Shown: one piece after another, positions 43,747 through 53,481 of the stretch
Layout: each line of letters opens with the position of its first letter
Numbering within the stretch: the first letter of the stretch is position 1
DNA from: Basfia succiniciproducens
GTDB taxonomy: Bacteria; Pseudomonadota; Gammaproteobacteria; Enterobacterales; Pasteurellaceae
DNA length: 64,000 nt
Direction: 5' to 3'
NCBI RefSeq assembly: GCF_011455875.1
Contig: NZ_CP015031.1
Location: 849,405 to 913,404 of the forward strand
Made by a program: the position numbers and the translations under genes
The notes under the pieces: model-generated
Told to the model about the DNA's origin: nothing
Seen by the model: the letters and a program-made list of their open reading frames with translations, nothing else
Database searches by the model: none

Positions 43747-44568
43747 ATGAGACAGGTATTGCCGGGCTTTAGACGAGGATTAACTGTCACGATCTTATGG
43801 CTGACCTCCATGATCGTGCTGCCTTTAATCTTATTGGTTATCACCGCGTTACAGCTCAAGGGTACGGAAATTTGGCAAATCATTACCAGCGCACGCGTTA
43901 TTTCCTCCATTCTGCTTTCTTTTAAAATGGCGTTGGCGGCAACGGTGGTTAACATCATTTTCGGTTTTTTATTAGCCTGGATTCTTGTTCGCTACAATTT
44001 TCGGGGAAAATCGCTGGTGAATGCGTTTATTGACCTGCCTTTCGCCCTGCCGACGGCGGTGGCGGGAATTGCCCTTGCCTCTCTCTACGCGCCGACAGGT
44101 TTAATCGGCGGCATTCTAGCCAAAGCGGGCGTTCAAATCGCCTATACGCCGAGCGGCATTGCTATCGCCCTGATTTTTGTCAGCCTGCCTTTCGTAGTAA
44201 GGGCTATCCAACCCGTACTCGCCAATTTTGACCCGAGTTTTGAGGAAGCGGCCCATATTTTAGGCGCATCAAAATGGACGACGCTAACCAAGGTGATTAT
44301 TCCCGCCCTGCTGCCGGCCATTATCGGCGGCGCCGGCATGGGCTTTGCCCGTTCGCTGGGCGAATACGGTTCCGTGATTTTTATCGCCGGTAACGTGCCT
44401 TTGGTCTCCGAAATCGCGCCGTTGATTATTATGTCGAAACTGGATCTTTATGATGTACAGGGGGCATCGGTTGTAGCGTTACTGATGATTTTAATTTCAT
44501 TTATTTTGATTTTTCTAGTCAATTGGCTGCAATGGGCAATCAATAAACGCATAACACAGGTGAAATAA
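43747..44568 (+). CDS. cysT: Sulfate ABC transporter permease CysT
   Basis: A 273-residue inner membrane permease with about six membrane segments. The EAA loop is 'FEEAAHILGASKWTTLTKVIIP', and 'DLPFALPTAVAGIALASLY' and 'GFARSLGEYGSVIFIAGN' are CysT signatures. It pairs with CysW. GGGAGC precedes the ATG. The first gene of the plus-strand transporter operon; cysW starts one base after its stop. Confidence 0.96.
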   Translation: MRQVLPGFRRGLTVTILWLTSMIVLPLILLVITALQLKGTEIWQIITSARVISSILLSFKMALAATVVNIIFGFLLAWILVRYNFRGKSLVNAFIDLPFALPTAVAGIALASLYAPTGLIGGILAKAGVQIAYTPSGIAIALIFVSLPFVVRAIQPVLANFDPSFEEAAHILGASKWTTLTKVIIPALLPAIIGGAGMGFARSLGEYGSVIFIAGNVPLVSEIAPLIIMSKLDLYDVQGASVVALLMILISFILIFLVNWLQWAINKRITQVK

Positions 44569-44569
44569 A

Positions 44570-45388
44570 ATGGAAAAAACGGATTGGCAAAAATGGGGAT
44601 TAATCGGCGTCGGGCTATTATTCTTCACAATTATTTTATTATTTCCGTTGTTGACGGTGTTCTATTACGCCTTGGAACAAGGTATTGATTTATTTATCAA
44701 ATCGATTCAGGAGGAAGAGGCTCAAGCGGCAATTTGGCTGACCGTTAAAGTAGCGTTAATCGTGCTGCCGATTAATATTTTTATCGGCGTGGTAATGGCC
44801 TGGACGATTGCTTACTTTAATTTTAAAGGTAAGAGTTTTTTAACCGCACTTTTAGATTTGCCTTTTTCCGTTTCACCCGTTGTGGTCGGCTTAATGTTTT
44901 TGCTGATGTTCGGTATCGACAGTTTCTTCGGACAATGGCTTGCGGCGCATCAGATTCGCGTTATTTTTGCCCTGCCCGGCATTGTGTTGGCGACCTTATT
45001 TGTGACGTTCCCGCTGATTGTCAAATCCCTGATCCCGACGATGAATGCGCAAGGTAACAGTGAAGAACAGGCGGCATTAATTCTCGGTGCAAACAGTTGG
45101 ACATTGTTCCGCAAGATTACTTTTCCCAAAATTAAATGGGCGTTAATTTACGGCGTTATTTTAAGCAATGCGCGCGCGATGGGCGAGTTTGGCGCGGTAA
45201 GTGTGGTTTCCGGACATATCCGCGGGCTGACTAATACCATCCCCCTTTATGTGGAAATAAGCTACAACGAATACCAGTTTGTCGCCGCCTTTGCTTGCGC
45301 CAGCTTGTTGGCTTTACTGGCAATATTTACTCTTGGTTTGCAAAATACGCTGACTTGGTTACAGAAACGAAAATTCAACCGACATTAA
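44570..45388 (+). CDS. cysW: Sulfate ABC transporter permease CysW
   Basis: A 272-residue permease with about six membrane segments. Family marks are '[20 protein letters not shown]', the EAA loop '[23 protein letters not shown]', and '[21 protein letters not shown]'. It forms the membrane channel with CysT. An in-frame uptake-signal core lies near 44839-44852. Confidence 0.96.
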   Translation: MEKTDWQKWGLIGVGLLFFTIILLFPLLTVFYYALEQGIDLFIKSIQEEEAQAAIWLTVKVALIVLPINIFIGVVMAWTIAYFNFKGKSFLTALLDLPFSVSPVVVGLMFLLMFGIDSFFGQWLAAHQIRVIFALPGIVLATLFVTFPLIVKSLIPTMNAQGNSEEQAALILGANSWTLFRKITFPKIKWALIYGVILSNARAMGEFGAVSVVSGHIRGLTNTIPLYVEISYNEYQFVAAFACASLLALLAIFTLGLQNTLTWLQKRKFNRH

Positions 45389-45401
45389 ACAGGAAACCAC
45401 C

Positions 45402-46478
45402 ATGTCCATAAAAATTGAAAATTTAGAAAAACATTTTGGCAGTTTCCATGCCTTGAAAAATATTAATTTACAATTCAAACAAAACCAGCTAACGGCGCTT
45501 TTAGGCCCCAGCGGTTGCGGAAAAACCACCCTTTTGCGCATCATCGCGGGACTTGAATTTGCAGATTCCGGCAAAATTTTATTTGAACATCGGGATGTCA
45601 CGGATTTATCGGCAAAGGATCGCGGCGTGGGATTTGTATTTCAGCATTATGCGCTGTTTCAAAATATGACGGTTTATGACAACGTTGCCTTCGGTTTACG
45701 GGTAAAACCGCGTAAAGAACGTCCGAGCAAGGAAGAAATTCAGCAAAAAGTAACCGCACTTTTAAAACTGGTAAAACTGGATTGGCTGGCAAATGCTTAC
45801 CCTAATCAGTTGTCAGGCGGACAACGGCAACGCATCGCGTTAGCTCGCTCCCTTGCGGTGCAACCCAAAGTATTATTACTGGACGAACCTTTCGGCGCCT
45901 TAGATGCGCAGGTACGCAAAGAATTACGCCGCTGGTTGCGCGATCTGCATCAGGAATTGAATGTGACCAGTATTTTTGTCACCCATGATCAGGATGAAGC
46001 GCTGGATGTCTCCGATCGTATCGTGGTAATGAATCAGGGACAAATTGAACAAATCGACGAACCGAATCAAATTTACCATGCCCCGCAAACGCCTTTCGTC
46101 ACCCAGTTTGTGGGTGATGTGAATATTTTTCACGGACATATTGATGAAGGTAATCTGGTCATTGGCGAGTTCAGCCACAAAATTGATCCGGCAACTAACA
46201 CTACACAACCGGTAAATAATCAATCGGCGACCGCTTATATTCGTCCCTATGAACTCACCATATCAAGACATGCCGACAACGCCCTCGCTACCGGTAAAAT
46301 CACCCATATTAATGCGATTGGTTTTATTGTACGTATCGAAATCGAGAGTGCGCAAAGTGATCAGCCGATTGAAGTAATTCTGACGAAAGCCGCTTATAGC
46401 CAGTCTCAATATAAGGTAAACGAACAGATTTACCTCGTACCGGACAAACTCAATCTGTTCCAGCAGATGAACATCTAG
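45402..46478 (+). CDS. cysA: Sulfate/thiosulfate ABC transporter ATPase
   Basis: A 358-residue ATPase. Walker A is '[18 protein letters not shown]', the Q loop '[18 protein letters not shown]', the signature '[16 protein letters not shown]', Walker B '[12 protein letters not shown]', and the switch His lies in 'FVTHDQDEA'. The C-terminal part (about 235-358) is the regulatory TOBE-like domain with '[10 protein letters not shown]'. It powers the CysT-CysW importer. CAGGAAA precedes the ATG. Confidence 0.97.
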   Translation: MSIKIENLEKHFGSFHALKNINLQFKQNQLTALLGPSGCGKTTLLRIIAGLEFADSGKILFEHRDVTDLSAKDRGVGFVFQHYALFQNMTVYDNVAFGLRVKPRKERPSKEEIQQKVTALLKLVKLDWLANAYPNQLSGGQRQRIALARSLAVQPKVLLLDEPFGALDAQVRKELRRWLRDLHQELNVTSIFVTHDQDEALDVSDRIVVMNQGQIEQIDEPNQIYHAPQTPFVTQFVGDVNIFHGHIDEGNLVIGEFSHKIDPATNTTQPVNNQSATAYIRPYELTISRHADNALATGKITHINAIGFIVRIEIESAQSDQPIEVILTKAAYSQSQYKVNEQIYLVPDKLNLFQQMNI

Positions 46479-46528
46479 AATAAAAAGTGCGGTCGAAAAA
46501 ACAAAATTTTTTGAATGGCGGACTTCAG

Positions 46529-46552
46529 CCGGACGCCATATCCGGCGTCCGG
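46529..46552. repeat. REP-like hairpin between cysA and hldE
   Basis: CCGGACGCC (46529-46537) and GGCGTCCGG (46544-46552) form a 9-bp GC-rich stem in the gap between convergent genes. No T run follows directly. A lone uptake-signal core precedes it at 46487-46496. Confidence 0.65.
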
Positions 46553-46581
46553 TCAATTATCCGTTAAATAAGAAAATATTC

Positions 46582-48012
46582 TTAATCCTTCAATTCACGG
46601 ATTTTTTGGATGACATTGCTGGTTGAACAACCGTTCTCGAAGTTTAAGACCTTAACATCGCCGCCGTTTGCCCAAACTTCTTTTGAGCCGGCAATATCTT
46701 CCGGTTTGTAATCGCCTCCCTTCACCAATAAATCAGGCAAAACTTCACCTATTAAACGCTGAGGCGTATCTTCATCAAATGCCACCAGCCAGTCGACCGA
46801 TGAAAGCCCGGCAAGTACCGCCATTCTTGACGGTAAATCGTTAATCGGTCTCGTCTCGCCTTTCAGACGTTTAACGGAATCATCCGTGTTGACGGCGACA
46901 ATCAGACGATCGCCGAGTTTACGCGCATTTTCCAAATAAGAAACATGTCCGGGATGTAAAATATCGAAACAACCGTTAGTCATCACGATTTTTTCCCCGC
47001 GGGCTTTAGCTAATTGAACGGCAACTTTAAGCTCATCTTCGTTCATAATGCCGAAACCGGTTGAAGATCTGCCATGAATGGCATTTTCCAATTCGATGGT
47101 GGAAACCGTTGAAGTCCCCAGTTTACCGACCACAATACCGGCGGCGACATTAGATAAGAAGCAAGCTTCTTCAAAAGAACGTCCGTCGGCAAGGGCTGTG
47201 GCTAATACGCTGATTACCGTATCGCCGGCGCCGGTCACATCAAAAACTTCTTTGGCTTCTGTCGGTAAGTGATAAGCTTCCTGTCCCGGTCGTAATAACG
47301 TCATTCCTTTTTCCGAGCGGGTAACCAATAAAGCGCTTAATTCAATATCGGCAATAAGCTTGAGGCCTTTGTCGATAATGTCTTCTTCGGTATCACATTT
47401 CCCTACGACAGCTTCAAATTCAGACATATTCGGTGTTAATAATGTCGCACCGCGATAACGTTCAAAATCCGTGCCTTTCGGATCAATCAATACCGGTACT
47501 TTGGCTTTACGGGCAATCTGGATCATCTGTTGCACATCATTTAAAGTTCCTTTGCCGTAATCGGAAAGGATTAACGCACCAAAATTTTTAACCGCATTTT
47601 CAAGTTTTATCAGCAATTCGGTACTTTGTACGTTTTTAAAATCCTCTTCAAAATCAAGGCGTAACAATTGCTGATGACGGGAAAGAATACGTAGTTTTGT
47701 AATTGTCGGGTGAGTAGCTAACCGCACAAAATCACAATCAATTTTTTGTGTTTGCAACAACGTCGTTAGTGCTTTTCCCGTTTCATCCAACCCGGTTAAG
47801 CCGAGTAGTTGAACCGGCACATTTAGCGAGGCAATATTCATCGCCACGTTTGCCGCTCCGCCGGCACGTTCTTCATTTTCCTGAACTCGCACAACAGGCA
47901 CCGGTGCTTCCGGTGATATACGATTTGTCGCACCAAACCAATAGCGATCTAACATTACATCGCCTAAAACCAGTACTTTCGCTTGATTAAATTGAGCCGA
48001 ATATTGAGCCAT
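46582..48012 (-). CDS. hldE: Bifunctional heptose-7-phosphate kinase / heptose-1-phosphate adenylyltransferase
   Basis: A 476-residue fusion. The N-terminal ribokinase-type kinase (1-about 320) has '[26 protein letters not shown]' and the catalytic '[14 protein letters not shown]'. The C-terminal nucleotidyltransferase (about 345-476) has '[21 protein letters not shown]'. It catalyses two steps toward ADP-heptose for the lipopolysaccharide inner core. Length matches E. coli HldE. It is divergent from lpxL, the arrangement known from Haemophilus. Confidence 0.97.
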   Translation of the reverse strand: MAQYSAQFNQAKVLVLGDVMLDRYWFGATNRISPEAPVPVVRVQENEERAGGAANVAMNIASLNVPVQLLGLTGLDETGKALTTLLQTQKIDCDFVRLATHPTITKLRILSRHQQLLRLDFEEDFKNVQSTELLIKLENAVKNFGALILSDYGKGTLNDVQQMIQIARKAKVPVLIDPKGTDFERYRGATLLTPNMSEFEAVVGKCDTEEDIIDKGLKLIADIELSALLVTRSEKGMTLLRPGQEAYHLPTEAKEVFDVTGAGDTVISVLATALADGRSFEEACFLSNVAAGIVVGKLGTSTVSTIELENAIHGRSSTGFGIMNEDELKVAVQLAKARGEKIVMTNGCFDILHPGHVSYLENARKLGDRLIVAVNTDDSVKRLKGETRPINDLPSRMAVLAGLSSVDWLVAFDEDTPQRLIGEVLPDLLVKGGDYKPEDIAGSKEVWANGGDVKVLNFENGCSTSNVIQKIRELKD

Positions 48013-48155
48013 ATTGAATCCTATGCATATTTATTTGTTATAAAACAGAAATTTTGCAGATTTTACCACAGTCCCGACTTGATTGGCTTAAAATTTAAGT
48101 AAATTTCCGTTAAACTAATAAACAAGTTTTATCATGTTATATTTCATTCTCTGTT

Positions 48156-49094
48156 ATGGCAAAAAATAATACTCCTATATTTCAAAAATCTTTTTTAGCC
48201 CCCAAGTACTGGCCGTTTTGGCTTGCTGTCGGCATTTTCCGTCTGATTCTTTTATTGCCTTACCCTCTTTTATGTAAAATCGGTCTGGGTTTGGGAAAAT
48301 TATTTTCTAAACTGAGTGTCGGTAAACGCAGATCTCAAATCGTGCGCCGTAATCTGCAGCTTTGCTTTCCAAACTGGAATGAAGAAAAAATTGAATCAAC
48401 TTTGCAAGCCAATCTAGAGTCTGTAGGTATGGCAATTATCGAAACCGGTATGGCGTGGTTCTGGTCAGATAAGCGTATTGCCAAATGGAGCAAAATTGAA
48501 GGTATCGAATATCTCAAAAATAATGCTAAAGACGGGATTATTTTAGTCGGTGTGCATTTTCTTACGCTGGAACTTGGCGCTCGTATAATAGGTTTGCAAC
48601 ATCCGGGGATCGGTGTTTATCGCCCGAATGACAATCCGATTATGGATTGGTTGCAGTATCGCGGCCGCATTCGTTCCAACAAAGATTTATTAGATCGCAA
48701 GGATCTGCGCAGCATGATTAAAGCCTTGCGCACCGGCAATACTATTTGGTATGCGCCTGATCATGACTACGGCAGAAAAAATGCGGTTTTCGTACCGCTC
48801 TTTTCGGTACCTGATGCGGCAACAACCACAGGCAGCTATTATTTATTAAAATCCTCTCCGCTCAGTAAGGTAGTCCCTTTTGCACCGCTACGTAATACGG
48901 ACGGTTCCGGCTATACCGTGACTGTCGAACCTCCGGTAGATTTTACCGATATTTTGCATGATAAAGAGGCAATTGCCAAACGCATGAATAAAGTGGTGGA
49001 AAGAGAAATTATGCTTGGAGTGGAACAATATATGTGGTTACATCGCCGTTTTAAAACACGCCCTAACGAATCGGATAAAAGTTTATATGATTAA
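48156..49094 (+). CDS. lpxL: Lipid A late acyltransferase (HtrB/LpxL)
   Basis: A 312-residue inner membrane acyltransferase with one N-terminal membrane anchor (about 20-40). The catalytic HX4(D/E) motif appears in 'GVHFLTLELGARI'. Other family stretches are 'RRNLQLCFPNWNEEKIE', 'GIGVYRPNDNPIMDW' and 'IWYAPDHDYG'. It transfers a secondary acyl chain to lipid A. It is called htrB in Haemophilus. No typical ribosome site stands before the ATG, only an AT-rich tract. Confidence 0.94.
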   Translation: MAKNNTPIFQKSFLAPKYWPFWLAVGIFRLILLLPYPLLCKIGLGLGKLFSKLSVGKRRSQIVRRNLQLCFPNWNEEKIESTLQANLESVGMAIIETGMAWFWSDKRIAKWSKIEGIEYLKNNAKDGIILVGVHFLTLELGARIIGLQHPGIGVYRPNDNPIMDWLQYRGRIRSNKDLLDRKDLRSMIKALRTGNTIWYAPDHDYGRKNAVFVPLFSVPDAATTTGSYYLLKSSPLSKVVPFAPLRNTDGSGYTVTVEPPVDFTDILHDKEAIAKRMNKVVEREIMLGVEQYMWLHRRFKTRPNESDKSLYD

Positions 49095-49172
49095 AACAGG
49101 ATGTAAGCCGGACATAACGCTCGTTAAAATTGTATTAAGCTATCCATAAAATCATCTTTAAAATCAATATGG

Positions 49173-49194
49173 CGGACACCACACTCGGTGTCCG
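49173..49194. repeat. REP-like hairpin between lpxL and smrB
   Basis: CGGACACC (49173-49180) and GGTGTCCG (49187-49194) form an 8-bp stem with a 6-base loop and no T run. The flank 'ATGGCGGAC' is shared with the gap at 46515-46522, so both may be copies of one repeat family. Confidence 0.6.
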
Positions 49195-49233
49195 TTAAAC
49201 ATTTAGGCATTTATCAGTATCCGTATTGTCATT

Positions 49234-49740
49234 TTAAGAGTCAATCAACACTAAAATAGCCGCATCACCGCCCCACTCTTTCGGAGCCCGGTGTAACGCT
49301 CTTACGTTAGGATGTTGCACCAACCAGCGGGGAATTTGCCGTTTTAACGTATAAGTGCCATATCCCGTCATAATACTTGCGCAATAAACATGTTCGTCAA
49401 GGCAAGCCTGAATCAGGCTTGCCAATTCCAGTTTTGCCTGCTCTTTGGTTAATCCGTGCAGATCTAAAAATAATTCGGGAGAAAAATCCCCTCGGCGCAA
49501 TTGTTTAAGTAAATAGGTATCTTCTCCCTCACGTAAATATTTCACCGCATCTTCTTCATTCAGTAAGGGTTCGTATTCATCTGAAAAATAAAACAGCGTA
49601 TCTGATTTTTCTCTAATTTCACGCTGTTCCGATTTCTTTTTTACACTTACTTTTTTCGGTGCTACAAATGTATTTTGTGCCAGTTTTTTTGCGCCTTTAA
49701 TACTTTCGCGAAATAAATTTATATCTTCATCTTTTAACAT
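49234..49740 (-). CDS. smrB: Smr-domain ribosome-rescue endonuclease SmrB
   Basis: A 168-residue protein collinear with E. coli SmrB (YfcN). The N-terminal hook helix starts 'EDINLFRESIKGAKKL'. The middle has 'FYFSDEYEPLLNEEDAVKYLR' and 'LKQLRRGDFSPELFLDLHGLTKEQAKLEL', with the DLHG motif. The Smr domain ends 'APKEWGGDAAILVLID'. SmrB cleaves mRNA at collided ribosomes. The second Smr motif, HGHG in E. coli, reads 'MTGYGTYTLKRQ' here, so its first and third residues differ. It is divergent from prmB, the classic yfcN-prmB arrangement. Confidence 0.93.
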   Translation of the reverse strand: MLKDEDINLFRESIKGAKKLAQNTFVAPKKVSVKKKSEQREIREKSDTLFYFSDEYEPLLNEEDAVKYLREGEDTYLLKQLRRGDFSPELFLDLHGLTKEQAKLELASLIQACLDEHVYCASIMTGYGTYTLKRQIPRWLVQHPNVRALHRAPKEWGGDAAILVLIDS

Positions 49741-49852
49741 TCTTCACCTCAAAATATAGCTATTTATCGTCATGATAGCATATAATATCGTAAAATTAAT
49801 CTTGCATAGATATGTGCTCTATTCTCATATCTCATTTCATATAGGTATTATT

Positions 49853-50806
49853 ATGACGTCTGTTACTTTCAATCAAGAATTAATTGATTTTATTCAAGCG
49901 GATGATATAACAAACAATCTTCATAGCATTAAAGATTATCTGCGTTGGACTTATAGCAATTTCAATCGTTCGGATATTTATTACGGCCACGGACAAGACA
50001 ATAGTTGGGATGAGTCAACTCAGCTCGTTTTATCTGGCTTAGATCTGCCGCTCGACCTTCCACAGGAATTATACAATGCCAATCTTACTCAAGCAGAAAA
50101 AGAAACGGTGATAAATTTAGTTATCAAGCGTTTGACAAAGCGTTTACCCGTTGCTTATTTAACCAATTCCGCTTGGTTTTGCGGTTTGGAATTTTATGTG
50201 GATGAACGCGTTATCATTCCCCGTTCCCCAATCAGCGCATTAATTGAAAACCGCTTTCAAGGCATTATTGTCAAGGAACCTAAACGTATTTTAGATATGT
50301 GTACCGGTAGCGGCTGTATTGCCATTGCCTGTGCGGAACAATTTAAAGAAGCGGAAGTGGATGCAGTGGATCTTTCCATTGATGCGCTGAATGTGGCTGA
50401 AATCAATATTGATCGTTATAACCTCTCCGAGCGGGTTTTCCCGATACAATCGGATTTATTCGATAATGTGCCCGCAGATAAATACGACCTAATCGTATCT
50501 AATCCGCCTTATGTGGACCGAGAAGATCTTGCCGATATGCCGGAAGAATTTCATTACGAACCGGAAATGGCTTTAGGATCGGGTGTTGACGGTTTAACGA
50601 TCACCAAACAAATTTTAGCAAATGCGGCAAATTATCTGAATGATGACGGCGTATTGGTTTGTGAGGTAGGAAACAGTATGATCCACCTGATAGAACAATA
50701 CCCTGATGTGCCTTTCAATTGGGTAGAATTACGTAACGGCGGTGTAGGCGTATTTGTTTTAACTAAAGCACAGTTAATTGCATATCAAACCAAATTTACG
50801 GATTGA
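49853..50806 (+). CDS. prmB: 50S ribosomal protein L3 glutamine methyltransferase
   Basis: A 317-residue N5-glutamine methyltransferase. The SAM site is '[19 protein letters not shown]' with '[14 protein letters not shown]', and the catalytic NPPY motif is in '[15 protein letters not shown]'. '[33 protein letters not shown]' is typical of PrmB. The frame is open upstream to 49772, but TAGGTAT precedes the ATG at 49853 and homology begins there. It methylates L3 during ribosome assembly. It ends in a bidirectional terminator shared with mdh. Confidence 0.95.
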   Translation: MTSVTFNQELIDFIQADDITNNLHSIKDYLRWTYSNFNRSDIYYGHGQDNSWDESTQLVLSGLDLPLDLPQELYNANLTQAEKETVINLVIKRLTKRLPVAYLTNSAWFCGLEFYVDERVIIPRSPISALIENRFQGIIVKEPKRILDMCTGSGCIAIACAEQFKEAEVDAVDLSIDALNVAEINIDRYNLSERVFPIQSDLFDNVPADKYDLIVSNPPYVDREDLADMPEEFHYEPEMALGSGVDGLTITKQILANAANYLNDDGVLVCEVGNSMIHLIEQYPDVPFNWVELRNGGVGVFVLTKAQLIAYQTKFTD

Positions 50807-50816
50807 TCCCAAACAA

Positions 50817-50846
50817 AAACGGCATATAAGAATTTATATGCCGTTT
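50817..50846. terminator. Bidirectional terminator between prmB and mdh
   Basis: AAACGGCATATAA (50817-50829) and TTATATGCCGTTT (50834-50846) form a perfect 13-bp stem with loop GAAT. Confidence 0.9.
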
Positions 50847-50867
50847 ATTGATTAATAAGAAAGTAAA

Positions 50868-51806
50868 TTAACCGTTAATAAAATCTTCACCTGACTTAAT
50901 GTCACCTTGTAAAGTTTCTAACATAGCATTTAACGCTTTTTCTTCAAATGCACTTAATTTACCCAGGGTTAAGTATTCTTCAACACCTTCTGTACCTAAA
51001 CGAACCGGTTGTGCAAAGAAACGGGCATATTTGCCGTCGCCTTCCACATAAGCGCATTCAACAACTTTCGCACCTTGCGAGGCTTTCACTAATGCTAATG
51101 CAAAACGTGCCGCCGCCTGCGCCATAGATAAGGTTGCAGAACCGCCGCCCGCTTTTGCTTCAACCACTTCCGTACCTGCATTTTGGATACGATGCGTTAA
51201 AGCAATGATTTCCTCTTCACTGCTCCATTCAACATTTTGAACTTGAGACAATAACGGAAGAATGGTTACACCCGAATGACCGCCGATAACAGGAATTGTA
51301 ACCCGAGTAGGATCTAAGCCTTTTAATTCGGCGATAAAGGTTTCCGCTCGAAGAATATCTAAGGTAGTAATGCCGAATAATTTACGTTTGTCGTAAACAC
51401 CCGCTTTTTTCAATACTTCGGCCGCAATGGCAACCATCGCATTAACCGGGTTGGTGATAATACCCACACAGGCTTTCGGGCATTGTTCCGCCACTTTTTC
51501 GGTCAGACTACGAATAATACCCGCATTAACACCGAATAAATCCGCACGTGTCATGCCCGGTTTACGTGCCACACCCGCAGAAATTAACACAATATCCGCC
51601 CCTTTTAATGCTTCTGAAGGATCCGTACCGGCAAAACCTTCAACCACAACATCTGTTGGGATATGGCTAAGATCTTTAGCAACACCCGGGGTGACGGGTG
51701 CGACATCATACAGAGATAAAGATGAACCAGCCGGTAATTGTAACTTTAATAATAAAGCCAACGCTTGACCAATGCCGCCTGCGGCACCTAGAACTGCAAC
51801 TTTCAT
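50868..51806 (-). CDS. mdh: Malate dehydrogenase, NAD-dependent
   Basis: A 312-residue enzyme matching E. coli Mdh. It has the Rossmann glycines '[20 protein letters not shown]', the substrate arginines in '[21 protein letters not shown]', the '[22 protein letters not shown]' loop, and the catalytic His177 in 'IGGHSGVT'. It interconverts malate and oxaloacetate; in fermenting Pasteurellaceae it works in the reductive branch to succinate. AAGGAGTC precedes the ATG. It is divergent from argR. Confidence 0.97.
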   Translation of the reverse strand: MKVAVLGAAGGIGQALALLLKLQLPAGSSLSLYDVAPVTPGVAKDLSHIPTDVVVEGFAGTDPSEALKGADIVLISAGVARKPGMTRADLFGVNAGIIRSLTEKVAEQCPKACVGIITNPVNAMVAIAAEVLKKAGVYDKRKLFGITTLDILRAETFIAELKGLDPTRVTIPVIGGHSGVTILPLLSQVQNVEWSSEEEIIALTHRIQNAGTEVVEAKAGGGSATLSMAQAAARFALALVKASQGAKVVECAYVEGDGKYARFFAQPVRLGTEGVEEYLTLGKLSAFEEKALNAMLETLQGDIKSGEDFING

Positions 51807-51981
51807 TTAAGACTCCTTAATGTGGAAATTTATAACTTGAAATTGGTAGAAAGTATAAAGACAGAATCACAAAATTACAAATACTTAGTCGCTATTTTCA
51901 CGATCTAAAACAAATTTTTTGCTAATTTTTTTCGAAAACGAAAATAACTAAAAATAGTTATTACCGAATAAATCATATTTC

Positions 51982-52016
51982 TAAATTTTTATTGCATTTT
52001 TTTGAATTTTTATGCA
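51982..52016 (+). promoter_or_regulatory. Tandem ARG boxes ahead of argR
   Basis: TGAATTTTTATGCA (52003-52016) matches the ARG-box core TGAATWWWWATTCA at 13 of 14 positions. TAAATTTTTATTGC (51982-51995) matches at 11. Their centres are 21 bases apart, the normal spacing of paired ARG boxes. Autoregulation of argR is the likely role; the mdh promoter lies on the other side. Confidence 0.6.
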
Positions 52017-52050
52017 AAATTTATGCAATTTGTGTTAATGGAAAATAAAT

Positions 52051-52518
52051 ATGGCAATAGAAAAAACGGATAATTTATTAACTGTATTTAAAGACTTACT
52101 TTCACAGGAACGTTTCGGTTCGCAAAGTGAGATTGTCAGTGCGTTGCAAGACTTGGGTTTCAGTAATATTAATCAATCCAAAGTCTCCCGGATGCTGACA
52201 AAATTCGGTGCGATCCGCACCCGTAATACCCGTATGGAAATGGTATATTGCCTGCCCAATGAATTAAGCGTGCCGAACACCAGCAGTCCGCTGAAAAATC
52301 TCGTGCTAGACATTGATCATAATGACTTTCTTATCGTGATCAAAACAAGCCCGGGCGCTGCACAACTTATCGCCCGGTTACTGGATTCCGTCGGCAAAAC
52401 GGAAGGTATTTTAGGTACTATTGCGGGAGATGATACGATTTTTATCACACCGACGAAAGGAACGGGCATTAAAGAATTAATTAATACCATTCAACAACTT
52501 TTTGAGAATTCTTTATAA
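52051..52518 (+). CDS. argR: Arginine repressor
   Basis: A 155-residue ArgR. The N-terminal winged helix has '[39 protein letters not shown]'. The C-terminal hexamerisation and arginine-binding domain has '[18 protein letters not shown]' and '[16 protein letters not shown]'. With arginine it represses arginine biosynthesis genes. Tandem ARG boxes precede it. yfcH begins two bases after its stop, so the two are probably cotranscribed. Confidence 0.96.
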   Translation: MAIEKTDNLLTVFKDLLSQERFGSQSEIVSALQDLGFSNINQSKVSRMLTKFGAIRTRNTRMEMVYCLPNELSVPNTSSPLKNLVLDIDHNDFLIVIKTSPGAAQLIARLLDSVGKTEGILGTIAGDDTIFITPTKGTGIKELINTIQQLFENSL

Positions 52519-52520
52519 AT

Positions 52521-53417
52521 ATGAAGATACTGATTACCGGCGCAACAGGGTTAGTGGGAAAAGCACTAACCCGACAATTACTCAAGCAATCTCATCAGAT
52601 CACCGCCCTCACTCGCGCCGTTAATACCGCCCAAAAACTATTCCCCGAAGTTGATTGGGTTTCTTCTCTTTCTACTTATAAAAATCTGGATCAATTTGAT
52701 GCGGTTGTTAATCTTGCCGGCGAACCTATTTTTGATAAAAAATGGACGGATGAACAAAAACTGCGGTTAAAAAACAGCAGAATTTTATTAACTCAACAAC
52801 TAACGCAATTAATAAATCGGGGAAAACGCCCGCCGGTATTTATATCCGGTTCTGCATCAGGATTTTATGGCAATGCGGGAAGCCAATTATTAACAGAATC
52901 GGCTTTGCCCGCAACTTCATTTACAGCCGAACTCTGCCAGGCTTGGGAAGCTGCGGCACAACAAGCCGACACCCGGGTTTGCGTGATTCGCACCGGAATG
53001 GTGATGTCGCCCAGAGGCGGCGCTCTCGCCCGAATGTTACCGCTTTATCGTTTCGGATTAGCGGGGAAATTAGGCTCCGGACAGCAATTTATGCCTTGGA
53101 TTGCCCTAAAAGACATGGTGCGAGGCATTATCTTTCTGATAAATAATCCCAACGCCGTCGGCGCGTTTAATTTTTCCTCACCGAATCCCGTAACCAATAA
53201 AGAATTTAACTGCTTATTAGGATCCAGACTAAAACGCCCTCACTTTTTTTCTGTCCCCGCTTGCATATTACGGTTATTTTTGGGTGAACGCGCCTGTTTG
53301 TTGCTGGACAGCCAAAATGTTTATCCTAAAAAACTGCTGGACTTAGGTTATACGTTCCAATTCGAATATTTAGAGACTTATTTTTCGAAAACGCTCAAGC
53401 AAAAACGAAAAAAATAA
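52521..53417 (+). CDS. yfcH: NAD-dependent epimerase-like protein YfcH (TIGR01777 family)
   Basis: A 298-residue short-chain dehydrogenase/reductase-fold protein. The dinucleotide motif is 'MKILITGATGLVGKALTRQLL'. Family marks are 'VVNLAGEPIFDKKWTDEQK', 'SRILLTQQL', 'ISGSASGFYGNAG', 'WEAAAQQ', 'VCVIRTGMVMSPRGGALARMLP' and 'MPWIALKDMVRGI'. The biochemical function of the family is not established, although it is widespread. It follows argR by two bases. Confidence 0.92.
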   Translation: MKILITGATGLVGKALTRQLLKQSHQITALTRAVNTAQKLFPEVDWVSSLSTYKNLDQFDAVVNLAGEPIFDKKWTDEQKLRLKNSRILLTQQLTQLINRGKRPPVFISGSASGFYGNAGSQLLTESALPATSFTAELCQAWEAAAQQADTRVCVIRTGMVMSPRGGALARMLPLYRFGLAGKLGSGQQFMPWIALKDMVRGIIFLINNPNAVGAFNFSSPNPVTNKEFNCLLGSRLKRPHFFSVPACILRLFLGERACLLLDSQNVYPKKLLDLGYTFQFEYLETYFSKTLKQKRKK

Positions 53418-53464
53418 ACCGCACTTTTGACGGTTTCATCACAATTTAACGCCAAAAGTGCGGT
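53418..53464. terminator. Inverted uptake-signal pair between yfcH and dgt
   Basis: ACCGCACTTTTG (53418-53429) and CAAAAGTGCGGT (53453-53464) form a 12-bp stem with a 23-base loop. A T tract follows on the plus strand (53466-53472). Confidence 0.8.
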
Positions 53465-53481
53465 CGGTTTTTGCCAATTTT

